Part shown: positions 19,852-29,620 of the stretch, one piece after another | How positions within the stretch are numbered: the first letter of the stretch is position 1 | Layout of the letters: each line of letters opens with the position of its first letter | From: Cutaneotrichosporon cavernicola | Taxonomy: Eukaryota > Basidiomycota > Tremellomycetes > Trichosporonales > Trichosporonaceae | Direction of reading: 5' to 3' | Assembly (NCBI RefSeq): GCF_030864355.1 | Contig: NC_083393.1 | Location: 2,418,001-2,482,000 of the forward strand | Length of the DNA stretch: 64,000 nucleotides | Program-made: the position numbers and the translations under genes | The notes under the pieces: generated by a model | What the model was told of the DNA's origin: nothing | Databases searched by the model: none | The model's input: the letters and a program-made list of their open reading frames with translations, nothing else

Positions 19852-21608
19852 CTACGACGAGTGCGAGATGGCCAGACGCTCCTCGAGCTCGCTTGGGCCC
19901 TCGAACATCTTGCGCGCGTCGATGAACCACGTCGCCGCGCACATGATCCACACGATACCGATGACGAGCACGACCCAGTTCATCGTGCTGCCGGACGCCA
20001 CGGGAATGAACGGCGGGAACGTGAACGTGATGGACGTGACTAAGAGGAAGATGAGCGCTCCGACACAAATCGGACCTGGGGTCAGCGATGTTTACAAATG
20101 GAACTCACGGCGGAACTTGCCCAACGACCATTGCGCGTTGTGGTTGTACCCATCGAATGCCTTCTGACCACGGATGAGGATAAGGAGGACTGTGGTTAGC
20201 GGTTATTCTGTTCCGAGACGTACTGGGAACAAAGTACGAGATCTGGAGGAGTACGACCGACGACGACAGGATAGCGTTGCTGGCAATAGACGAGCCGAGG
20301 TCTGCGTCAGCTCTACCTGGGAAATTGACGTACTGATGAGTCCGAAAACAACGACCCAGAAGGTACAGAAGCAGATGCTCTGCACAGGGACCTTGAGGCG
20401 CGGGTGAACCGGTGCGAGGAAGCGAGAGGCGTGGCCCATGCCGCGGTCGCGAGCAATAGCGAGGAGCATACGGCTCGAGATGGTGATGAGTACTTGCTGC
20501 ACAAACACAAATGCCATGAGGTTGAACATGATGAGACAGGTTGCGCCGACCTTGCTCCGCGTTGCCTGGTAGTAGATCTCGAGGAGGGGTCCAGTCGAAG
20601 TAGCCTCGAGGACGCCCTTGAAGCTGCTGAGGCAGAAGAGGAGGACGATCATAAAGATCCAACTGGTCCCGGCGCCCATGAGGACGGCGGAGACCATGAC
20701 GCGCGGCGCGGTCGTCGCGGGGCTCGGCATCTCTTCAATCATGTGCGTAGCGGCGTCGAAACCTGTAAGGCCGAAGACGGACTGCAGGAGACCGAGGATG
20801 AACGCCATTCCGTCGGGCCAGCCAGTCTCGTTGTTCCACTGCGCAAACACCTCCTTTGGGGGCTGGTAGTTGCCGCGCGCGCATACAAGGCAGACAATCA
20901 CGACGATGACAATACCACACATGCTCCACAAGCCCGCGAACCGGTCAATGTGAGGAAGCGCACGAACGCTAAAGATGTTGAGCAGGAACGCTTGAATCAC
21001 AATTGCGAGGTAGATGAGGAACTGCTGCCACGGCTTGGCGGTGTAATCTGGGTGCCAAAGGTTGATGATACCGGTAATGAGTTGGGCGCCGAGGGCAGCG
21101 GCCGTCGCGGCAAGGGCGATCCATCCAGCAGTCGCCATCCAACCCGTGAAGAACGAAAGACCGACCTTGTAGCGCTTTGGAGCGAGAATGTCTTCCGTCA
21201 GCGTGCTCGGTACAGTTAGGGATGCTCACAGGCCCAGTCGTACTGCCCGCCGCTCATGGGATACGAGTGACAAATCTCAGCGAGCGGGAGGACCATCAAC
21301 AGCGTCCCGACTGCCGATGTCAGAAGACCCCAGATCATGGACACGCTTCCGCCCGACGGAAGCACAAGACCAAGGCTGACGTGAGCTGATGCTGCGGAGA
21401 TAACTCACGATCCAGACATGGCTGTCCAACTGTTAAGCAGGGTGAATGCCAGACCCAAACTCGAGAGGAACGAAAAGTTGCGCTCAAGCGCAACCTCCTC
21501 GACGACGGGGTGGACCTCATGCCGCGAGGGGTCCTTGTCGACCAGCCCGAACTTTGGGCTCTCGTGCTGTTCTTCGTGAACGGTGGATGCTTGCGATGCT
21601 TTCTCCAT
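19852..21608 (-). CDS. Amino-acid/GABA-type permease (APC superfamily)
   Basis: Six exons: 21409-21608, 21230-21375, 20334-21191, 20224-20301, 20109-20189, 19852-20075; 528 aa. Phases are all consistent; the intron at 20302-20333 is just 32 nt. Twelve hydrophobic segments are visible. Fungal APC motifs: FSFLSSLGLAFTLLNSW at TM1, PLAEICHSYPMSGGQYDWAY, GFDAATHMIEEMPSPATTAPR and GLINLGSSIASNAILSSS. This is the choline/GABA/polyamine branch (Uga4-Hnm1-like) of plasma-membrane permeases. The long acidic N-terminus (about 45 residues) precedes TM1. Substrate cannot be fixed from sequence. Confidence 0.92.
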
Positions 21609-22284
21609 GGCGAGGCGTGGGGGATGTGTCAGCCAAGTCAGTTCTCTAGCACCCTTTTATCAGCTCGTATCCATGCTAAGTGGTCCAGTTGCACCTGGCG
21701 CGCCACGGGGCAGCTGCCGAGGCTCCAAGAGTGTCTTGCGGAGTAAAATGCTGCAGGCAACCGCGGTGACGATGACGTTGAGATCCCATTCATTAGCGTG
21801 AGGTATTTCTGGTACCTGTGGAGAGCGCCGAAGCCATGTTTAGAATCGGAAGGCACCCCCTCTGGGCAGGATGCGCTATTGTTATCCACCCAACATGCAT
21901 ACTTCGCCACTCTCGCCTTTCACATCCAGCAAGTCCCTAAGCATGCTATTTCAAACCTTCCGACTACAATCTGACCTTTCTCGGCGTTATCTGACCTTTC
22001 TTGCTCCGATCTGACCTTTTGCTTGTGATCTGACTTTTTTCAATCAAACCTCTGGGGCACCCATTCCTGCCCATGTGCATCTCACGGAATGTTCTTTCAG
22101 GTGACAGCCAACACGTGAGGGCCCAAGTGCGGGGCTTCGGCGTAACCGGGTGGAACCGGTGATAGGTGCTGAAGACGACCTCGTAGCTCTTCGGTCCTGT
22201 ATCGCCTCGGCCATCAGGTACTCGAAAACCAAGACTGATATTCATCTATGCGACACCTGGCAAACTACAAACTTGTTCTGCTGA
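21609..22284. other. Intergenic region with a four-copy direct repeat
   Basis: This is the promoter side of the permease and the 3' flank of the acyl-CoA ligase. It contains the repeat array at 21969-22038 (listed separately). No gene is supported. Confidence 0.55.
21969..22038. repeat. Four direct repeats of ATCTGACCTTT, about 20-bp period
   Basis: Copies start at 21969, 21989, 22009 and 22028 (the last reads ATCTGACTTTT). The 11-mer is conserved while the 8-9 bp between copies differ. This looks more like a cluster of protein-binding sites than a slipped satellite. They lie 360-430 bp upstream of the permease ATG; on that strand the motif reads AAAGGTCAGAT. Confidence 0.85.
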
Positions 22285-24005
22285 TTACAACTTGGCCTTG
22301 CCCTTCTTCTCGGCCTCGAGCTCCTTCTGCGCCTGCACACGGAGGTCTTTGCGCAGGATCTTGCCTGACGGTGACTTGGGGATAGCGTCGAGGACCACAA
22401 CACCGCCACGGAGGCGCTTGTGCTGAGCGACGCGCTCGCGGACCCACTCGGCGACCTCCTTCTCGATGCGTGCCTTGTCCTGGGCGTTCTTGATAAGGCC
22501 AGGCTTGGCGACGACGTATGCGCGCGGAAGCTCAGTCGCCTGCGTTTCGTCCCACACGCCGACGACACCACAGTCAAGCAGCTGTGGGTGCTCGAGCAGA
22601 AGCGCCTCCAACTCGGCGGGCGGCACCTGGAAGCCCTTGTACTTGATGAGCTCCTTGACGCGGTCAACGATCCAATACCAACCCTCGTCGTCGCGCACGC
22701 CGACGTCACCGGTCTTGAACCACTTGCCGTCCATCGTCTTCCGGGTCGCCTCGGGGTTGTTGTGGTAACCCGTCATCACTGATGGGCCGGCGACCCAAAG
22801 CTCGCCACGCTGGCCCTCGGGCACATCCTTGCCGTCGTCGCCCACCAGGCGCAGCTCGTACGATGGGATAAGCTTTCCGACTGACCCCTTGCGGTTCTTG
22901 CCGTTCTTGTCCAGCTTGGCCGCGTCTTCGGCCTTGCAGTACGTGATCGCGGGTGAAGTCTCGGTAAGGCCCCAACCCTGCGCAATCTGGCAATGTGGGA
23001 ACTTTTTCTCGAACGCTGCCGCGAGCTCGCCTGACAACGGGGCAGCGCCGGACTGCAATGTCTTGAGCGAAGTGATGTCGTACTTGGCCGTGTTCTGCGA
23101 GTGCACGAGCAACAGGAGAATGGGAGGAACAGCAATGGCGTAGGTGATCTTGTACTGCGGATCAGTGAACGGCTCCTCGTTATCTGGCTCACCTTCTGGA
23201 TGCCGTCGAGGACGGCAAGCTCGTCAAAGCGGGGGTAGACAACCACGGGGACACCAATGGTGAGGGGCTGGTGGACAAGGGCCATGAGACCGAAAATGTG
23301 ACTCATTGGCAAGACGCCAAGAATGGCGTCCGTGTCCGGTTTCAGGTCCGGGTAACAGGGTGTGATGCACTGGATCTGACTCGTCATATTGAAGTGCGAG
23401 CTCATGACACCCTTGGGCAGGCCGGTCGTGCCGGACGAGTAACACAGCCAGGCGGTGGAGTCGGCCTCGTCGCCCTCAAACTGCTCGGGGCGGCGGGGGC
23501 AGTCCATGATCTCGTAGATGGAGCGGTACTTGCCGGTGCCGCTAAGGACAATGATGTGCTCGTCCTTGAGGCCGTTCTTGAAGAGCGGGCGCGCCTTCTC
23601 GAGAACGGGAAGGAGCATGGGTGCGAGGATGATAGCCTTGCTGCCCGAGTCGTTGAACTGGTGCGCAAGCTCCTTCGGGCCGTACGCAACGTTGGCGGGT
23701 GACACGGTCACACCAGCCGCCTGCATACCCCAAGCCGCGACGATCCAGTCGAGGCTGTTGGGGCCCAAAAGCAAGGTCGTGTCGCCGCGGCCAATGTCGC
23801 GCTTCTTGAGGCCGCACGCAAGACGCTTAGCGCTCTCCTCGAGTTCGCCGCGCTTGAGCTGACGTCCAGTCATGCCACAGATGTACGAGACGAGGTTGGG
23901 ATTGCGCGCCGCCATGGGGATGGGGCTATCGCCCGCCTCCTGCGGGAACATGTAGCGGAACACGTCGATACGCGGGAGGACGACGTCCGAGGTGTAGATC
24001 GTCAT
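22285..24005 (-). CDS. Acyl-CoA ligase, 4-coumarate-CoA ligase-like, probably peroxisomal
   Basis: Exons 23193-24005 and 22285-23154 (38-nt intron, phase 0), 560 aa, the normal family length. ANL adenylating enzyme: P-loop YSSGTTGLPKGV, PMSHIFGLMALV, SGAAPLSGEL, GWGLTETSP, the WFKTGDVGVRDDEGWYWIVD hinge region and the C-terminal PKSPSGKILRKDL with the catalytic Lys. It activates an aromatic or fatty acid as acyl-AMP and then acyl-CoA. The protein ends ..KKGKAKL, and AKL is an accepted variant of the PTS1 signal, so peroxisomal import is likely. Probable roles are chain activation for beta-oxidation or phenylpropanoid-like acid catabolism; substrate unknown. Confidence 0.92.
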
Positions 24006-24623
24006 GGTGGAGAGACGTGGGAAGAGGAATGAGAGTGGGGATAGGGAGTGTGGATATGTGTGAGATGAGATCCCGTATGAGATGAGATCTCGTATGAGCC
24101 AAGAGATGATATGTGACGAGGCCGAAGCACAAACGGTCGCTGCTTTAAAGCAATAAGTTGATCGAGCGCAGAGTGGAGTGGACAATATGTTCAGAGGGCT
24201 CCGCTCCGGACCGGTACTTTGGGTGGACAATAACCGAACCTATTGGTGGCAGAGCGAGTGTGGCAGTCACTATTGGTTGACCTCTTGTTCATTTACCGGC
24301 GGTGCCGCTCACCTCATCGGCCAACAAAGCTTGTAGGCGGGCGCCGAACCAAGGGGCCCTTTTGGCGTACATTTACTTGCAGTATGCTCCAACGCTCAAC
24401 ATCGGCGGCCAGATGCCGAGGCACCATCATTCCTCAAATCCCTGATGTCAGCAAGAGTCACAAGGTTGCATGGAAAACTCACTCTACCAAAAGCCCAAAT
24501 GCTGACAGGAAAACGGCAGCTGACCGTTCAAGCATTCCTTTTGCCCCACTCTGGTTCATGAAACCAAGCATTCCTTCTGCCCCACTCTGGTACATGAAAC
24601 CGACTGTCCAGATCCATGTTGGG
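24006..24623. other. Intergenic region with a two-copy tandem duplication
   Basis: Presumed promoter of the acyl-CoA ligase (high side) and 3' flank of the arginase-family gene. At about 24530-24601 a 36-bp unit (AGCATTCCTT..CCCACTCTGG..CATGAAAC) is present twice with three or so differences. An ATGAGATCTCGTATGAG-type short repeat lies at 24060-24100. No gene is seen. Confidence 0.6.
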
Positions 24624-25433
24624 CTACTTGAGCATTGGGCCCAGCGTGTCCACTAGCACCTTGGCATTCACCTTGGTCTCCTCCTCCGTCTCTCCTGTCT
24701 CGAGCTCCCCCACCTCCACACCAACCACCTCTGCGACCTGCGCAATCGCCGCCGCCGCTTCAGCTAGCTGAACCAGGCTGAGCCCACCGGGTACCTTGTT
24801 GTTGGTCGGCACCTGCCCCGGCGAGAGCACGTCACAGTCGATGTGCACGTAGACTTTGCGTCCGGTCACGACCGCCTTGAGCTCTTGCACGAACCCAGGA
24901 CCTGGGGATACGAGCCTCACGCGCTCTCCATCGATGAAAGGCTTCTCAGCCGCGTCAATGTCGCGGGACCCCGCAAGCACTACGCTCTTAATCCCAACCC
25001 CGAGGCCCGACTCCCATAGTCCAAGGGCGCCCGCTAGCGCCATGCCCCCGATATGCCCGCTCCCACTCGTCGCCGGCGTGTTGAGGTCGCCGTGAGCGTC
25101 AAACCACACGACCAGCACGTCTGGCACATGCCGTGCGACAACGGGAAGGGTCGCGAGCCCAACGGCACAGCGTGAGCAAACGATCACTGGGTGCTGCTTG
25201 TTGTTGAAGCCGACGTCGAGTGACGCAGCCAGGGATTTCAGGTCGGGAAGAGCTAGGGCAAGCTCGGCGTCCCAGTTCAATGGTCCGCTTGGAGACGCTT
25301 TGCCAATGACTGTCGGCTGCGTTTGGAGGTGCGACGCGAGTGCGGCGGCGAGGTGCGGCGACGCAGCCATCGCGCGGTCGTTGTGGTCGCCCGCGCGAGC
25401 GGCGTAATGGAGTAGAGCGGTTGAGTTGACCAT
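24624..25433 (-). CDS. Arginase/agmatinase-family ureohydrolase
   Basis: Single exon, 269 aa. The binuclear Mn site is visible as WFDAHGDLNTP (DAHxD) and HIDCDVLSPG (DxDxxxP), with SGHIGGMALAGALG matching the loop that holds substrate in arginases. Members hydrolyse guanidino compounds (arginine, agmatine, guanidinobutyrate, formiminoglutamate). The protein is shorter than canonical fungal arginase (about 310 aa), and the first metal-binding His usually in a GGDHS block is not obvious in the N-terminal half (VIVCSRCAVG sits there), so activity or substrate may differ. The Met of MVNSTALLHYAARAG was chosen as start because the family's first helix begins just after it. Confidence 0.85.
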   Translation of the reverse strand: MVNSTALLHYAARAGDHNDRAMAASPHLAAALASHLQTQPTVIGKASPSGPLNWDAELALALPDLKSLAASLDVGFNNKQHPVIVCSRCAVGLATLPVVARHVPDVLVVWFDAHGDLNTPATSGSGHIGGMALAGALGLWESGLGVGIKSVVLAGSRDIDAAEKPFIDGERVRLVSPGPGFVQELKAVVTGRKVYVHIDCDVLSPGQVPTNNKVPGGLSLVQLAEAAAAIAQVAEVVGVEVGELETGETEEETKVNAKVLVDTLGPMLK

Positions 25434-25792
25434 GGCAGATGTTGGGCATACAGGGAAAAGATGAGAGGATGAGTTTATGACGCCGAGGAATCGAGTCGGA
25501 ATGTGAGCGCGTCCAGTCGATCCTGTGTCAGATGGCCTTCTTATCTCGCCTGCCGGCAACCCGCCAGCACGGCGTACCAACCTCAGTTATCGAGGGTAGC
25601 TGCAAAGCTCAACTAAAACTGAGGGCTCGGTACAGTTTTCGGGAAGTGTTTGCCGCCTCGAGTCGATTATGCAAGTTGTTTTCTGGGTCTGTGCGGGATA
25701 TTCTTGCCAAAGACAACCAATGAATCGGTGAGGGCTTTCAGGTCGACGTACAGAGAGACAGTGAGCTAGATCTATCATCACATGTCTACAGT
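25434..25792. other. Intergenic region
   Basis: Promoter side of the arginase-family gene and 3' flank of the GH20 gene. Nothing recognisable. Confidence 0.45.
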
Positions 25793-27004
25793 TTAGGGGA
25801 GAGGGTGACCTTGGATTCCTAGCTTCTTCAGCTCCTCCACACGCGCCGGCAGCTTCTTAAGGAAGTCCTCGTAACTGTCGCGGTTCTTGCCGAAATACGC
25901 AACGTCCGCTAGCGCAATGAGGCGGGGAAAAGCCATGTACCACAGGTGCTTGGGGTTCGGGATGTACTCGGACCACAGCTGCGCCTGCGTTCCGAGGACG
26001 AGGTCGCGGTGTTCTTGCGGGACGCCCTTGTACACGTCGAAAGCGTAGACCTGCTCGAGCGTCGCACCCGGCCCGATGGACAGCGGTTCATCCTTCTCCG
26101 GACCCTGTGCGTAGTCAAAGTACAGCAGGCTCGGGGCCTGGATAATGGGAATGCCGGCCTTGGTGGCGCGCTCGGCAGCGTGTGTCCAGTCCCGCCAGGC
26201 CATGACGACGACTCCCTCGGGCGCACCGCCGTCCAAGATCTCGTCCCAGCCCAACAGCTTGCGCCCCTTTGAGGCGAGGAACGCCGCCATCTCGGCCGTA
26301 AACCAGGCCTGTAGCTTATGGTAGCTGTCGAGATGGTCGGGGTCGAGGCCCATGTCCTTCACCTGCTTGCGGGCAATAGGCGCAGAGGCCCACTCCTCCT
26401 TCGGACACTCGTCGCCGCCAATATGGACGTACGGCGAGTCGAACACGTCACAGATCTCGCCAAGGATGTCCTTGGCAAACTTGAGGCCTGGTTCATCGGC
26501 GCGTAACACCTCTGGATATACGCCCCAGCTGCACCCGACTTCCTGCGGCGTGCCGTTGTATCCCAGCTCGGGGTACGCGGCGCGGGCAGCACGCATATGG
26601 CCCGGCATGTCGATCTCGGGGACGATCGTGACGCCCTTGCCCTTGGCGAAAGCGACAAGTTCGCTCAACTCTGCCTGCGTGTAGAAGCCGCCGTGCTCCT
26701 TGCCGTCATACTTGTTGAGGTAATTCTCGGGGTGCAGGCCCTCGCGGCCATAGTTTCCAGGGCGGCCGACGACCGTTTTGGAGCGGCTGGAGGCGTGCGT
26801 GGTGAGGCGCGGCCACTTGAGGGACTCGAAGCGCCAACCCTGGTCATCGCTGAGGTGCAAGTGCAGCACGTTCATCTTGATCAACGCGAGCGCCTCGACC
26901 ATCCGTCGGACCTCAGCAAGCGGTACAAAGTGCCGACATGGGTCCAGCATCACGCCGCGGTAGGGGACAGCGCCATCATCGGCTGGAAGAAGGCAGGCGG
27001 GCAT
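25793..27004 (-). CDS. GH20 beta-N-acetylhexosaminidase, short cytosolic form
   Basis: Single exon, 403 aa. GH20 TIM barrel: YRGVMLDPCRHFVPL, MNVLHLHLSDDQGWRFES, VTIVPEIDMPGHM, then the catalytic Asp-Glu pair in YVHIGGDECPKEEW and the product-side WDEILDGG and LWSEYI motifs. It cleaves terminal GlcNAc/GalNAc by substrate-assisted catalysis. Unlike secreted fungal hexosaminidases it lacks the N-terminal GH20b domain and any signal peptide: the barrel begins at about residue 15. It probably acts in the cytosol on imported chito-oligosaccharides or glycan fragments. The intronless structure and bacterial-like domain layout are compatible with horizontal origin, though codon use looks native. Confidence 0.92.
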   Translation of the reverse strand: MPACLLPADDGAVPYRGVMLDPCRHFVPLAEVRRMVEALALIKMNVLHLHLSDDQGWRFESLKWPRLTTHASSRSKTVVGRPGNYGREGLHPENYLNKYDGKEHGGFYTQAELSELVAFAKGKGVTIVPEIDMPGHMRAARAAYPELGYNGTPQEVGCSWGVYPEVLRADEPGLKFAKDILGEICDVFDSPYVHIGGDECPKEEWASAPIARKQVKDMGLDPDHLDSYHKLQAWFTAEMAAFLASKGRKLLGWDEILDGGAPEGVVVMAWRDWTHAAERATKAGIPIIQAPSLLYFDYAQGPEKDEPLSIGPGATLEQVYAFDVYKGVPQEHRDLVLGTQAQLWSEYIPNPKHLWYMAFPRLIALADVAYFGKNRDSYEDFLKKLPARVEELKKLGIQGHPLP

Positions 27005-27367
27005 GGTAGGTGTGTGGGTGAGGATCCCAAGGGTTGTGGTGTTGTGAGTGAGTGGGGATGTTGGCGTGGCAGGCTCGCCTCTTAAGATGAGAGCGCGTCT
27101 GGAATCCGGCAAGTAACGGCAACCAAGAGATGGGCACAAGGCGGCGAGGTCACCGAGAGAGATTGGACAGATTCCCCGTGGGGTAACAGAGTGGCGATAT
27201 TTGGCCCCAGAATCGAATCGCCACCTGACTCGGTTGTAATCAAATCAATGCCATCTTCAAGATCCTTTGACTCATTGTGCTCCACCTTGTTTCAATCAAA
27301 CATCCTCATTCACAGTCTCAACAGTCCACCAGTGTATCCCCTCAAGCCACCTTCCGCCCTCTACATC
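27005..27367. promoter_or_regulatory. Divergent promoter region of GH20 and RBR genes
   Basis: About 360 bp, with a pyrimidine-rich leader (about 27310-27367) before the RBR ATG. No specific site is assigned. Confidence 0.45.
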
Positions 27368-29110
27368 ATGGCAGACGCCCTGTCACTACAAAAGGACGAG
27401 CTCCTGGCTCTTGACGTGAGCACGCTTGTTGACTAAGCTGACTGCTGTCCATCTACCCAGGCCTTGTTGAGAGCAAGCATGGTAGCGATGGGTTCGCTCT
27501 CAGTCTCAAGATCCCCATTACGCTAGCAGGGGCCACTCCAACGCACTTGACGGCGTTGCGTTCGACGGCGTCCTTGTCGGCCGAGTTGTGCTTGACCCAC
27601 CTTCCCCCGTTGCTGGCCCGGGTCTTGCTTCCGTCCACCTACCCGCTGTCGGAGCCGCCGCGCGTAGTGAGCATCAGCGCTCCCCTCACGGACGCCTCCT
27701 CGGGATCTTGGCTGAACCGTCGAGTCGTCACGCTGGCTCAGGAGCGCTTGGGACAGCTCTGGGCGGCAGAGGCCTCGAGTGGGGATGGCGTCTGCGTGTT
27801 GTGGAACTGGTGGGAATGGCTCGGCAACGGCGACTTCCTGGCTGAAGCTGGCCTACTCACCAATCATACCCTGACGTGAGTCAAGAAGCGACGGTTCTAA
27901 GACTCACGGCAGACTCTCTACACCGCCCCGCCTTCCTCCTTCCACATTCCACCTCCTCCTCAAGACGCACGATACGGCTGTAGCGCGTGCCGATTTTGAG
28001 GGTACTGCCTTCCCCTGTGCCATCTGCTTGGAGAACCGAAAAGGCAAACAGAGTGTCAAGTTACCAAAATGCGGGTGTATCTTGTAAGCTGTTGTTACTG
28101 TGCTCCCCGCTGAACGCAGTTGCTATTCTTGCCTGAGCTCCTTCTGGAAGCTCGCCATTACGGAGGGCACGCTCGAGAATGTCGCCTGTCCGAGCACAGG
28201 GTGTGTAAAGGCGCGCAAAGCGGAGAAGGTCGACCATGCTGCCGGCGCGTTCGCGGAGGAGAGGGCAGACGGTATCGGGCCTGACGTTGTGGCATCCGTT
28301 GTCGGACAAGAGATGGCCGACAGGTGGCAGATGCTGAGCGAGAAGCGGCTTGTCGACCAGAGTAAGTATGATCAGCACTGCTTTGAGCTGACGCAGACCC
28401 CAAGTACACGTTCTGTCCCCGCAAGGAATGTCAAGCCGCTGTACCGCCAGATATGCCTGTGGCCAACGCTCCGGCAGTACCAAAGGCCCAGGCCAAAGTG
28501 ATCCGGCTCGATATTCGCCGTCCCGACGCCGAAGAAAGCAAGGATCAGCCTATGTTTAGGCGCGGCTTGAACAGTGAAGAGGCGAGTGCCAAGTGGGACA
28601 ACTGCCGAAGGTGTCCCAAGTGCAAATACACTTTCTGCCTCGTTTGTCGGGCAGTATGGCATGGGGTGCACACACCGTGCGAGTTCAGCGACATCGCGGC
28701 CGTCATCAAGGAATATCTGGACGGCGACGATGAAACGCGCGCGAGCATGGAGAAGCGTCTCGGTCCAAGGGGCAGCGAGGCACTCCATGCACTGATCCGC
28801 GAGCACGAGCGCGAGGCCATGTTCCAGCAATGGGTGAGCGACAACGCCGCTACATGTCCAAAATGCGGAGCGAGCATCCAGAAGAGGTGAGCTTCTGTGA
28901 CATGGCGGAGCTGACTGCAGCGAGGGCTGTAACCATATGAAGTGCCCATTCTGTGCGGCGCACTTCTGTTACCGATGCCAGCAGCAGATTAGCGGAAGCG
29001 ACCCCTACAAGCACTTCACCGGCAGTACCCCTTGTGCAGGTCGTCTGTTCGATTTTGACCCCGCCGAGGATGGCGGTTGGGTTCCTATGGACGTGATGTT
29101 CGACCTCTAA
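27368..29110 (+). CDS. RWD-RBR E3 ubiquitin ligase (RNF14/Itt1-like)
   Basis: Exons 27368-27415, 27448-27875, 27913-28083, 28120-28361, 28397-28886 and 28921-29110; 522 aa. An N-terminal RWD domain (LQKDELLALD, SIYPGLVE.., SLKIPITL) is followed by RING1 (FPCAICLENRKGKQS.., KCGCIFCYSCLSSFW), an IBR (YTFCPRKECQ.., CPKCKYTFCLVC) and RING2 (CPKCGASIQKSEGCNHMKC), whose Cys in GCNHM is the thioester-forming residue. RBR ligases pass ubiquitin through that Cys; Itt1/RNF14 relatives act in translation-linked quality control. Odd point: the first intron joins in frame only if it ends in TG instead of AG (27416-27447, 32 nt); all other introns are GT-AG. Confidence 0.88.
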
Positions 29111-29620
29111 CATACGGTTACATATCATCCGCGACACGCGCCCCCGGTTTCCGTACGGCTGCTGACTGTAATTGTGCTCCACTGCTAGCGTCATGTCTGG
29201 TGTATGCCACACCAATCATACATATAATACATGCAATCTAGGTTGTAAGAGTGACCCACATGCCACATAGGTGTCGGTGGAAGAGGTGTCGCCGGTCTGG
29301 GTGTGAGTGTGAGCACCTGGTGTTGAGTGCAGTACTACAGTATCCAAAGTTAGCTCTGACGACCAGAGCAAATGACAATGACAGTCGCTCCTCGCGGCCA
29401 CCTGTAACCTTTAACCCATGACATGTGCGATTACCAGTCTACAACTACCCAGGCCGCGCGCTCTCAGCGGCTCTATAGATATTGACGTTCTATGATGCTT
29501 TGAACAACCAATGCCCCAGACCCTTCCAGTCCCCCCTTCCGCCGCTATACTTGCGCCACTGTGACAACCTGCCCAAACACTCTCCCCTCTAGACTCGCCC
29601 ATCCAAACAGTCGCCAGCCT
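29111..29620. other. Intergenic region between convergent genes
   Basis: 3' flanks of the RBR ligase and the Dal5-like transporter. No gene or repeat is supported. Confidence 0.5.
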
